NCBI GenBank assembly: GCA_002358905.1
Contig: DEPT01000040.1
Span: 21,935-78,411 of the forward strand
Origin: Akkermansiaceae bacterium UBA3385
GTDB taxonomy: Bacteria > Verrucomicrobiota > Verrucomicrobiia > Verrucomicrobiales > Akkermansiaceae
Direction of reading: 5' to 3'
Length of the DNA stretch: 56,477 nt
A program made the translations under genes and the position numbers. Of the stretch, positions 27,801 through 37,000 are shown one piece after another (position 1 is the stretch's first letter; every line of letters begins with the position of its first letter). Under the pieces are notes generated by a model, which worked only from the letters and a program-made list of their open reading frames with translations, ran no database searches and was not told where the DNA came from.

Positions 27801-30730
27801 AGGAGACGACCATGGCCTTCATTGGTGGTGGTTCCGGCACGATTGAAATTACAGGTGGTACAGCTACGGTGAAAGATATCGTGGTTTCCAACCATGGTGA
27901 TGAATCTTCTACACTGGATTACACCTTCATCGGTGAGGATGTAGAAGCTAAGGGTGACCTGAGTGTGAACTACGGCACATCTCTTACCGTATCGAACACC
28001 ACCACGGTGGATGGCTCTGCTACGGTGAATGCCGATTCTGCTCTGAATGTATCCGAAGGTGAGCTGAATGTGAAGGGCAACATCGAGTCCGGCGATGGCT
28101 CCATTGCCGAAGGTGGTTCGATTGTTGTGGAAGATGGTCAGCTTTCCGTTGGTGGCAGCATGACTGCAGGTTCCATCTCTGTAGCAGAGAACGGTACTCT
28201 GCTTGTCAGCTCCGATGTGAAGACCTCTTCTCTGGTCAACGCCAGCACAGTTGAGGCAGGTAATGTCACCGTCACCAGTCTGGTGAACACGGGTGACTTC
28301 TCTGCAAAGGGTGTAGTGCTTGCCTCTGCTCCTAAGGCTTCCTCTGCTGACAAGCCCGTTGCTCTGGGTGCAAGTGGTGAAATCCAGAACTCCGGTAACA
28401 TGACTGTGGGTGGCGTGGATGCCTCCAGCTTCGTTATGACTGGCGGTACCCTGGAAATTACTACAGATGCCGGTTTCGCTTCCGCTAATACCGAAATCAC
28501 CGGTGGTACACTCAAGGCCGATGTGGTGGATTGGGGTATTGACGGGGGACAGATTGGCGGTGTCACTATTGAAGGTGACAAGAAGATTACGCTGAGCAAC
28601 GTGAGCCTGACCGATACGCTGGTGAACAACGGTAACCTGGAGCTCTCCGGTACGGTTGACCTTTCCGCGCTGGAAAGTGTGACCACAGACGTGTTTACAA
28701 ATCTGGATGGTAAACTGAGTGAAGCCGGCAACGGTTATGCTTCTTACACGAAGATTTACACTATCGTGACTGGTAACGATGCGGTTATCAATGATGTTGA
28801 ATGGTTGTCTGCCGATGCAGCTAGTTATGAATACAACAGTGGTATCCTGACCGAGAAGCATGAGTACAGCATGGATGTGTATGTTGTCAATGAGGATATG
28901 GCATACAACTCTGAAATCAGCGCTGAGCTGGCAGATAACAATACTACGTCCATTAACGCTAAAGGCGGCAAATTGGACGTGCTGGCTGCCATGGGTCAGA
29001 AGTTGACTGTAGATGGTGCCGAGGTTGATGTGAAAGCCACAGTGTCTCAGGCTATTGCTCTGAACTCTGGCCTGTTGAATATCAATGCCGCTATCAATGG
29101 TATTGAATCTCAGGGTGGCACAATCAACATTGATGACGCTGCTACCGGTGAAGTGAAGGTGACAGGCAGCAAGGCTACTATTACCGGTGGTAATGGACAG
29201 GCTGTGCTTGCCGTTGCAAGTGGTGTAGAGGCAGATCTGACGCTTGGTTCCACAACTGTTAAGACTGACACTAAGGGTGTAACGCTGAATGGAACGTTGA
29301 CAGAAGGTGTTCTTTCTGTGGCTGAAGGTACTGTGCTTGCCGGTAATCTTGCGATGGATTCCGATTCTACGCTGCGCATCACATCCAGCAAGACGGGTCT
29401 GGTGTTGTCTGATAGTGAAGTGGAAACGGCTTCCAGCTCCGGTATCATCTCTGTTGGTGATATAACCATCGACGGTGATATCGAAGTGGTAGGTGCTGCT
29501 AGCTATGACAAGTACTTCTCCGGCTGGGTGCTGGAAGAAAATGCTGATGGTAGCAACGTAGTCGTGGCTCTTTCCCGCAACTACAGCTATTACACGGATA
29601 AAGCCTCTGAGAGCGTGAGCTCCAACGGTGCAGCCGGTCTGGTAATGGCAGATGCCGCGCTGGTTGAACTTAACCCGCAGGTGGACAAGAAGAGCGACCT
29701 GGGCACTGTGCTGAGTCTGCTTGATAAGGCAGGCAGCGAAGCTGCAGATGAACTGGGTGCCTCCCTTGCCGGCGCCAGCACGGCTGTGCTGGGTATGGCA
29801 GCCATGGGTGATGTGGACCGCCAGCTGCAGGCTATTCGCAACCGCACCACAACCATGGGCGTGGATCAGAGCACGGTCCGTGAAGGTATGCCTTACTTCA
29901 ATGCCTGGATTAATGCTGAAGGTGACTTCAGCGAGCTGGCAGATGATGGCACGGCAAGCGGTTACCAGATCAGCAGCTGGGGTGGTACCGTGGGCTTCGA
30001 TGTAGACCTCCTCCCGGAACTTACTGCCGGCGTGGCTCTCACTGCTATGCATGGCGATCTGGATGCCTCCGGTGCCGATAAGGCTACCGGCAAGCTGGAT
30101 ACCCAGTATCTGAGCATCTTTGCCCGCTATGCTCCGAGCGCATGGACCCATACCTTCGTGGGTACCATTGGTCAGTCCTCCATCAGCCTGGATCGCACGG
30201 TTGCCGGTATTCAGACCCAGGGTGAGACAGACGGCATGAGCTTCGGTCTTATGTATGAAGCAGGTCGCGTCTACTCTCTGAATGAAGATGGTACTACCTG
30301 CCTGCAGCCTGTATTCAATGTCACATGGAAACACACCGCTGTGGATGGTTATACTGAAAATGGCAGCGATATTGCTCTGAATGTGGATGACCAGACACTC
30401 GATACCGTCACCTTCGGGCTGGGTGCCCGTGTGCAGACTGTAGTGGGTGAAAGCATGTACAACCGCACCAGCATTCTGGAAGCCCGCGTACTGGCCAAGC
30501 TCGATGCCGGCGACCGCCAGGGTAACTCGGACGTGGCACTTTCCGCTCTGCCGGATACCAGGACCAGCGTGGAAAGCGCAGAAATGGGCGCCTTTGGCCT
30601 GGAAATCGGTGCCGGTCTCACAGTTCCTGTGGGTGATGTAAGTGGCAGCATCTTTGCTGATGCTTCTCTTGAGCTCCGCAGCGACTACACCAACGTGAAC
30701 GGCACAATAGGTTATCGCGTCAACTTCTAA
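21833..30730 (+). CDS. Giant autotransporter (2965 aa)
   Basis: A type V secreted surface protein. The leader is long and basic (MKLHLPKLLRNSVLACIAAV), with a second hydrophobic stretch to about residue 48. The passenger (about residues 50-2585) is made of short Gly/Thr/Val/Asn strands typical of a right-handed beta-helix. Residues about 930-1360 form a special section with repeated GG units (IYGGSLL, ITGGHFA, IVGGSH, VIGGHF, IVGGTR, VVGGSY, IYGGAY, LIGGLY, VYGGTY). Residues about 2585-2680 are a helical, charged linker (ELNPQVDKKSDLG, ASTAVLGMAAMGDVDRQL) that should run through the pore, and residues about 2683-2965 are the 12-strand barrel, starting at YFNAWINAEGDF and ending in the outer-membrane signature ...GYRVNF with terminal Phe. 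The ligand is unknown; adhesion is likely. It is paralogous to the next gene in its C-terminal half. Confidence 0.92.
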   Translation: MKLHLPKLLRNSVLACIAAVAGVAGSTVGTATFAGGVVAFVLSGQASGATYTNPAAAFANGDVLELGDGASVDNPLSLDSADSSITLNVTDGTVTWATSQGENKGVSTVNIASGATLDVTADDGQYCVFASKQDSIVTINLEANATMKSNNIFGWDNQARGNGTRVVNMGAGSEWTINDGVDFYLNNTTINLSGGTIVLGEGTNMWFERRSNAIVVSAEATQMSVISGTGHIKLGNNGVEFESKGYRFDVNRGAFDFDDTNTADLQLSAILENSGHGMQKTGDGVMEITSDNSSCTASFFIRGGEVKITGSGNHGSTNMQVESGAILTLATSAPLAGSINLQDGGTLKISADQQFASNAVLNGTVEFTNTVTLNGGATTIDENTAIIDLTGWTGGDTYQLFTLNGGTLTGAKVQVAGYTGDGTWVLDNTGLLTLQSSVTWSGGATLTWAEGSSFDGGVKYTNNSLVVFAGSQGDVTATVDGAVIASELTVEAGTNLILAGTGTVTSVGTVLEGDLTVGTAGNSLGSVTMSEGSKLTIAVEGETTLTDSIGTTNISGGTIYVGEGCTLKETTSGFLGHNITVQGTLSLGAGDVVNYGVGSPQIITIDGGTLELGEFRQSFSANNKLVLNNATVTGAGDQHGAIDFFQNGGTITSSGNSTIEAPIRLRNANEVTNVDVVDGTLTVSSFCNVGGGASGNLNKIGAGTLALSGTVETRGTVNVSAGMFKMLDGAVATSAVNLSGGTLGAEGTSTMASLTGTGDIVVDAGAALTISNATALFNKKGEGSLVIETLTATTLNMNYEGPLTINTLSLAANAVLSYSDAAGGNVLKIDSLASNVVVNVFAMQGQLQSGIDLGLASSIEADKITVLGLDAGEYTLEESNGYWTLISDVELHTDWDMNWGSDVIATSPAAMTEIAVAADATDFSLASTAANNQAGMVVAKLTGGSNNACIYGGSLLPNGASSSFTGNTWLFAEEGQYKLITGGHFANSWSNGTVGHFTGDTHIVVDGATVGSIVGGSHQDGQRPVFTGNSYISIFSGNVTAAIVGAGTNAHGSTTSFVGTTNIFVYVPLNTNGENGMGGAAPGDAVIGAGTSFDPQSRGCTNNLTGTTNVTVDLSEYSGDAANFSKKVIGGHFNWSGSYTANIEGNTNVNIIGNSTVTFTDTIVGGTRNNGATINTSGISTVTISGDSTFSSLVVGGSYLSGNSTSATGGTQLSISGGTFSGAIYGGAYHENAGTSTTGDVVISLAGGTFAGRVVAGSHLETQTGSLTVGNTSVTVSGEATELNGDLIGGLYINGTGEANVTASMGDSTITVSGGKVTNVYGGTYTVRNKADVTITQGNIVIDLQGGEIAGDVYAAGYQGNATSLTTESTTVNLSAAVTIADGKVISGGYKTSQTNSVVTGDRTLAFTGTQDRTGVSFVDFDKVIVAENAKVTVGALPTGDLTIDKEGAGTLATTVGVASTGAEINVNEGTLLLSGTASLSDSNVNVAADAVLEIATTGEIVAADATIAGSGSLVKNDTGSATLGALGSEWTGAVTVNGGTLNLSSIESAASVEVKAGAAMNVAGNVACEVTNSGALTATGISGKLTSTGGSIELTGDGAAITSSEISLSGTTLKGTWSATGAKLATGVVVDTTGTVTLTAADLGGMVTITGGTLVLAGETTLSGFTSTENITYDDDTKNGFAYTSDVYAGVISLGDNGSLDTTGMTVDGYAVTLKSGDSLVADHGLGTVYWVSSGVVSYDDSLNLSNAEGVAATGFKLSGGELVIGKELGGLGIDVASTGGNITIAAGQTLTAAALSGDGVAQLGGSGSYDIGNGLTLGSNAALAESWAGVVKTSVTEVSADTQLALGDQVEFTADTLTLGGDLSMAGKLTIGKELIFASCDSLLSVDALAVRGGALAIELDDSALLQVAASSSTLIELEQECTDKLTYGGIDIDSNGTMVQGGVGMDSLYDVKLSWNGKVLVLSSSLREDVQAWGDEDVAWDSSLTDEETTMAFIGGGSGTIEITGGTATVKDIVVSNHGDESSTLDYTFIGEDVEAKGDLSVNYGTSLTVSNTTTVDGSATVNADSALNVSEGELNVKGNIESGDGSIAEGGSIVVEDGQLSVGGSMTAGSISVAENGTLLVSSDVKTSSLVNASTVEAGNVTVTSLVNTGDFSAKGVVLASAPKASSADKPVALGASGEIQNSGNMTVGGVDASSFVMTGGTLEITTDAGFASANTEITGGTLKADVVDWGIDGGQIGGVTIEGDKKITLSNVSLTDTLVNNGNLELSGTVDLSALESVTTDVFTNLDGKLSEAGNGYASYTKIYTIVTGNDAVINDVEWLSADAASYEYNSGILTEKHEYSMDVYVVNEDMAYNSEISAELADNNTTSINAKGGKLDVLAAMGQKLTVDGAEVDVKATVSQAIALNSGLLNINAAINGIESQGGTINIDDAATGEVKVTGSKATITGGNGQAVLAVASGVEADLTLGSTTVKTDTKGVTLNGTLTEGVLSVAEGTVLAGNLAMDSDSTLRITSSKTGLVLSDSEVETASSSGIISVGDITIDGDIEVVGAASYDKYFSGWVLEENADGSNVVVALSRNYSYYTDKASESVSSNGAAGLVMADAALVELNPQVDKKSDLGTVLSLLDKAGSEAADELGASLAGASTAVLGMAAMGDVDRQLQAIRNRTTTMGVDQSTVREGMPYFNAWINAEGDFSELADDGTASGYQISSWGGTVGFDVDLLPELTAGVALTAMHGDLDASGADKATGKLDTQYLSIFARYAPSAWTHTFVGTIGQSSISLDRTVAGIQTQGETDGMSFGLMYEAGRVYSLNEDGTTCLQPVFNVTWKHTAVDGYTENGSDIALNVDDQTLDTVTFGLGARVQTVVGESMYNRTSILEARVLAKLDAGDRQGNSDVALSALPDTRTSVESAEMGAFGLEIGAGLTVPVGDVSGSIFADASLELRSDYTNVNGTIGYRVNF
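27920..28506 (+). repeat. Near-identical 587-bp block, copy A
   Basis: This stretch of the first autotransporter matches 36250-36836 in the second at a constant offset of 8330 bases with no insertions. By my count 11 of about 196 residues differ, far fewer than in the flanking passenger or in the barrel. Confidence 0.85.
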
Positions 30731-30757
30731 ACGAGTTAACTGAAAGAAACTCTGTTC

Positions 30758-30800
30758 CCGGCGCATTTCGGATTATTTCCGGAGTGCGCCGGTTTTGTTT
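30758..30800 (+). terminator. Rho-independent terminator of the first autotransporter
   Basis: CCGGCGCA (30758-30765) with the following TTTCGG pairs with CCGGAG and TGCGCCGG (30778-30792); TTTTGTTT follows. The sequence resembles the terminator of the second autotransporter (CGGCGCA...TGCGCCG). Confidence 0.8.
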
Positions 30801-30938
30801 ACAGAACAAGGCCCGAGCTCCAACAGATTTGCATCTCTTGAAAATGGTGAGCTCTTCGAAAAATTTTGCTGATTATTCAGACAATTACGAAATCTATGGA
30901 ACATGAGTGGGAAATGATAGGTCTTCAGCTTTTTTTGC

Positions 30939-30966
30939 TTGCAAAGTGAGTGGTTTTGGATAGACT
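30939..30966 (+). promoter_or_regulatory. Promoter of the second autotransporter
   Basis: TTGCAA (30939-30944), a 16-base spacer and TAGACT (30961-30966). The arrangement GCTTGCA, GTG, TTTTGG, TA matches the promoter at 21735-21763. The 305-base gap between the two autotransporters otherwise holds only the preceding terminator. Confidence 0.5.
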
Positions 30967-31035
30967 TATAAAGAACCTGTATGGGTGGATTGTCTCTACC
31001 CATATCGTAAAAGTTTACGTAAACATACTCCGAAT

Positions 31036-34000
31036 ATGAAATTACACCTCCCGAAATTACTTCGTCATGCCGTTCTTGCCTGCTTTGCAGCGGTTTCCGG
31101 TATAGTGCCCACTGTGGGTACTGCCACTCTTGCAGGGGCTGCGTTGATGGCTCTGGCTTCTCAGGCCGAGGCTCTGGAAGCGTCTATGTCGACGGTGACT
31201 CAGCAAACGAATGAAAGCTGGACCATCAACGTGCTGGCTGGGGCTGAAGCTGCCGAGGTCTCGTACGATGCCGAAACTGGTATTCTGACCGGTTACCGGG
31301 GTCATTACGGTCTGGTGATTACCATGAACACTACATGGGATGCTGCCGATTACCTGGCCCATGCCGGCAACCCCGGTGATAGCGAAACCGGGCATTTTGG
31401 TCTTAACCTGAAGGGGGATGGTACCATCACCGGCCGCTGGCAGGGTGCCGACTGGACGGATGGCGGTACCATTGCTGCAGATACTCTTACTGCATATGGC
31501 GATACCGCAACCCTGACACTGACTCTTTCGAAAACGGATGGTGTGTCCCTTAAGGATGGTGCTACGTCCTTGTATTCTGCAGGTAGTTTGAAGTCCGGCA
31601 GTTCTGCGGATGATAACATTGTCCTGAATAAGACGGTTATTACCTCCCTTACTTTCAATCTGGTAGGCGATACTACCTATAGCAGCAATGGTGCCAGTGT
31701 AACCAAGGCTGATGGCACACACGAGAATGTCACCGGTGCTGAGGTTATGTACACCGGCGGTGCATCCGGCACGTCTGGTGCTATTAACGAAGCTGGCAAC
31801 GATATTTTCGTGGGTGGTGCAGGCCTTCTTTTCCTGCAGACCAAGAATACAGGTACCATAGAGGTGGGTAATGATATCTATGTGGGTTCATCCAGCCATG
31901 CTTCTGCAGGAGAACGTGGTTCCATTGACTTTGGTAATGATGGTAGCGCCGATTTCTCCATCAATCTGGGCGGTACTATTTATGTGCTGGAGGACGCCAG
32001 CTTCCGCTCCCGTGGTACCGCTGCCATCAATATCACAGGCGATATTACCGATAAGAAGAAGATTGACGGTTCTGCCAGCGAGGGAGGCAAGACTCTTACC
32101 CTGAAGGGCAAGGCGTATAATTTGTCCGGCAATGTCAGCCTGGGTGCGCTCACACTGGTGAATGGTGGTGTCGCGCTGAATGGTGCATCCAACGAAGTGG
32201 GAACCCTGACGATGGATGCCGCCAGCACCCTGACTGTGGGTGAATCTGCAGCTCTGTCTGTGACCGGTGGTGCCACCATTGGCTCCACGGTGCTGAGCAG
32301 CGGTGCTGTGTCTCTGAACGGGGTCCTGACGGCAGGTTCTCTGCGTGATTATACAGTGGAGTATGAAGGAGAAACTGCCCTGACCAATGGTACACACGGC
32401 TACCTCACCGGCACGGCTAACTATTACCTGGTGCAGGGCAGCGGTTCCGCCAGTGTGGAGCTCGGGTCTGGTTTTTCTTTAACCGTTGACGGCACCCAGT
32501 ATACCTCAGATTCTTACAAGGTGGTAAATGGCAGCCTGATATTGGTAAGTAATGAACCCGACACCCGTTATCAGATTCTGAGCGGCTGTGAAGAATCCGT
32601 TGTGTATGACGGCTCTGAAGGAAATGATACAACGGGTGCTACTGGTTTCATATTAGAGGGAGGCGCCAAGGTGACGATAAGTGGCGCTACCACAGGACTG
32701 ACGGAGGGTATAACTATTACTGGTGCGGCAGCTGAAGTAACAATATTGGAGGGTGCAACCCTGGGCAGTAATCAGATTATTACCGCAGAATCGGGTTCCA
32801 GTGTTATCATTAACGCAGATGGTGGCACTTTCAATATCACTGAGCAGCAGGCAGCTGCCAAGATTGTAGGCGTGAACCTGACCAATGGTGGTGTCTTCAG
32901 AATGAATGATGCCTTTGCAAGCCTGGGGACTGAGGCGAAGAAAATTGCCATTAACATGAGCGGTAATTCTCTGATTACTCTCCGCAACGGTAATACATGG
33001 GCTGCAAGAAATCTGTGGGCTGATATTCTGATTGAGGATACTGCAAGAATTGGTGGTAGCACCAATGGTAATGCATCCACAATTCGTGGTACTATTGCTG
33101 GTAATGGTTCTTTGGAACTGATACAGAGTGAGAGCTCTGCTAAATACCAGATATCTTCCTCCATTTCTGATGGCCCTGGCAGCGAGGATGTTCTTTCCGT
33201 TCTTGTAAGTTCTGGTAACCCCGTCATCAATGGTAATAACAGCTATACGGGTGGCACAACGGTTACCGGTGGTATTTTGACTGCAGGTAGCGCAAACGCC
33301 CTGGGTACGGGGGCTGTTTCGGTGACTGGTGGTACGTTGGTCATTGACTCCAATATGGTGCTGGGTGGTACCCTGACTGTGGGAGCCGAGGGTACAGTGA
33401 CCGTTTCCCAGACCGGCAGCATTGTCCTGGAATCTCTGGATGGCTTTACTTCGCTTTCCGGCAGCATGCCGACTGAAAATGGTATTGCCAGTGTCGATTA
33501 TCAGATTATTGTAACTGAGAGCGGTGCTACGGTGCAGAAGCAGACCGGTGAAGATACGTTCAGTGCCTTGACTTCTGTGATGGTTTCTGGAGTAGAGCAG
33601 ACTCTGACGGACGGTGTACTGAGCCTTACTGATGTATACTACGTGCTGAAGGACACGGTGGAGTACAGTGCAGTGGCTTCCACTGCTGCGACATCGGTTT
33701 CCGTACTTTCCGGCGCCACTCTCAAGATTACTAACACAGATACAACTTCTCTGCTTCTGAACAACAGCGGCACTATTAACCTGCTGGGTGGTTGCAAGGA
33801 AGGTTCCTCCCTTAATATCAGCAACTTCGATGCCGGTGTGCTGAATGTTATGACCTCCACCGGTGCAGAAACGCTGGTGACCATGAGTGGCTCTTTCTCT
33901 GCCGATTCTCTGAGCTTCACGGTGGCAGATGACACCAAGACTGCAACCTACGTTCATGTCGCAGATAAGAGCTACAGCGGTGAGCTTACTGTGCACGAGG

Positions 34001-37000
34001 GCGGTACCCTGAATATTTCTTCCACCAATCTGAATAATGCCGGCGTCACCGTAGATGGTGGTACCCTGGTTCTGGGTGGCAGTGGTCTGGCCCTGGATGT
34101 GGCCGTGGAGAATGGGGGTACACTGTCGATTGCCAATACAGATGCGCTGAATTGGAATGGCGGCAGCAACATCTCTGTCCTTGATGGTACGCTGGAGATG
34201 GGCAACAAGCGCCTTTCTTTGCAGAATGTTGTTATCAGCCTGACCAACTCAACTGTTACTGGCACGGGTGACGCAAATGCTGCCCTGGACTACATCGAAA
34301 ATGCCCGTACAACACTGAATGCTTCCGGTACCAGCGTTATCGAGGGTACGGTGAAGCTTCGTAGTGGCGCTGTTCTGTCCCTTGTGGTGGATGGCGAAGA
34401 GAGCAACCTGTCTGTAGGCACCATTACGGGTCCTGGCAGCATCACCAAGTCTGGTGCCGGTGTGCTGGGTCTTGTGAACACGACCGGCACGGGTATTACG
34501 ATTGAAGAAGGCACCTTTGCCCTTACTGGTTCTGCTGGTTACACCGGCGCTGCAACTGTGAATGCCGATGGTACTTTCCAGATTGATACCACTGCTGAGA
34601 GTGTAGATATTACTGGTAGCATTGCAGGCTCCGGCACACTGCTGAAGAGCAACGAGGGTGCTGCCACGCTGAATACCCTGGCAGCTGCCTGGACAGGTGA
34701 TGTTTCTGTGACGGGCGGTACCCTGAATCTGGGTGCCATGGGTGGCACCTCCGCTGTGGATGTGGCCGCTGGTACCCTGAACGTGACGGGCGATGTGGCA
34801 TGTGACGTGACCAACAGCGGCACGCTGAGCGCCACGGGTACCCTGAGCGGTGCTGTGACCAACAGCGGCGCCCTGACTGCTGCCTCCATTTCCGGCGCAA
34901 GTCTGACCTCCACCGGTGGTTCCATTGAGCTTACAGGTGAAGGCGCTGCCATCTCCGCCTCCGAAATCAGTATTTCCGGCACCACCCTTAAGGGTACGTG
35001 GAGTGCAGAAGCTGCTGAGCTGGGTGCTGGTGTGGTGGTGGATACCACCGGTACTGTGACGCTGACCGGTGCCGATCTGGGTGGTCAGATTAGTGTGACA
35101 GCTGGTACGCTTGCCCTGACCGGCGAAACCACCATGAGCGGTTTCACGGCTACTGAGCGCTCCACCTATGCTGATTCCACCAACAATGGCTTTGCTGACC
35201 TGGCTGCTGTGTATGCTGGTGCCGTATCCGTGAGCGGGGAGGGCACTGTGGATACCACAGGCCTGACCATTGATGGCTACAGCGCAACGCTGGAGAGCGA
35301 TGGTTCCCTGGTGGCAAATCTGGGTGTAGGCACGGAGTACTGGGTGACTAGCGGAACAGTAGATTACAACGGTGAGCTTGTTCTTACCAACAGCGCTGGC
35401 GCTGCTGCAACCGGCTTTGTGCTGAATGGCGGTGAACTGACAATTGGTAAGGAGCTGGGTAGCCTGGGTATTAAGGTGGAAAGCACCGGTGGTTCCATCA
35501 CTGTTCTTGCCGGCCAGACGCTGAAGGAATCCTCCATCAGTGGTGAAGGTACGGCTCAGCTCGGTGGCAACGGCTCCTACGATATTGATTCTGCTCTGGT
35601 TCTGGGCAGTAATGTGGCCCTTTCCGATACCTGGGCAGGCACAGTGAAGACCTCCGCCACAGAGGTGGCTGCTGATACGCAGCTGACCCTTGGTGGCAAG
35701 GTGGAGTTCACTGCCGACAAACTTACCTTGGGTGGTGACCTGAGCACTGCTGGTGAGCTGGTTCTGGGCAGCGAGCTTGACTTCGGTTCCTTCGACTCCA
35801 TGCTCAGCGCAGATACGCTGACTCTCCGTGGTGATGCCCTGGCCATTGGTCTGGATACTTCTGCCCTGCAGGATGCCACCAAGATTGACACCCAGCTTAT
35901 TGCCCTGGGTAATAATTGTGCCAGCGTGCTGACCTATGGCGGTCAGGAAATCACGGCAGCGGGTATTCCCGTGCTTGAAGGTATCGGTAAGGATGCCCTG
36001 TATGACGCCACGCTTGCATGGGACGGTTCATCACTTGTTCTGAGCACGACACTTCGCGAAGGTGTTCTGGTGTGGGACGGTGAAACCTCTGATTTCGGTG
36101 AAAATCAGATTTGGGATTCCGGTGTATCCGGCGAAGGTACCGATGTGGCTTTCGTTGGTGGTGGTTCCGGCACGGTGGAAATCTCCGGCTCTGCTACGGC
36201 GAATAACATTGTGATTTCCAATCATGGTGATGACGCTTCCGTACAGGACTACACCTTCATCGGTGACGATGTGGAAGCCAAGGGTGACCTGAGCGTGAAC
36301 TACGGCACATCCCTTACCGTATCGAACACTACCACGGTGGATGGCTCTGCTACGGTGAATGCCGGTTCTGCACTGAATGTATCCGAAGGTGAGCTGAATG
36401 TGAAGGGTAACATCACGTCCGGCGACGGCTCTATTGCCGAAGGCGGTTCAGTTGCCGTGGAAGATGGTCAGCTTTCCGTAGGCGGCAGTATGACTGCAGG
36501 TTCCATCTCTGTAGCAGAGAAGGGTACTCTGGTGGTCAGCTCCGATGTGAAGGCCTCTTCTCTGGTCAACGCCAGCACGGTTGAAGCAGGTAATGTCACC
36601 GTCACCAGTCTGGTGAACACGGGTGACTTCTCCGCCAAGGGCATAGTGCTTGCCTCTGCTCCTAAGGCTTCTTCTGCTGACAAGCCCGTTGCTCTGGGTG
36701 CAAGTGGTGAAATCCAGAACTCCGGTAACATGACTGTGGGTGGCGTGGATGCCTCCAGCTTCGTCATGACTGGCGGTACCTTGGAAATTACTACTGAGGC
36801 CGGTTTCTCTTCTGCCAATACGGAAATCACCGGTGGCGTGCTGAAGGCCGACACCGTGGCATGGGGTATTGACGGCGGCAACATCAGTGGTGTGACCATC
36901 GAAGGCACGGAAACCATTTCCCTGAGCAATGCCAACCTGGGTACAGTAACCAACAATGGCAGCCTTGAGCTGAGCGATGTGACGCTGAGCACTGCCCTGA

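Noticed and set aside
27545..30766. 1073-residue open frame on the minus strand
   Set aside because: Antisense to the first autotransporter's repetitive, stop-poor sequence; composition is that of a shadow.
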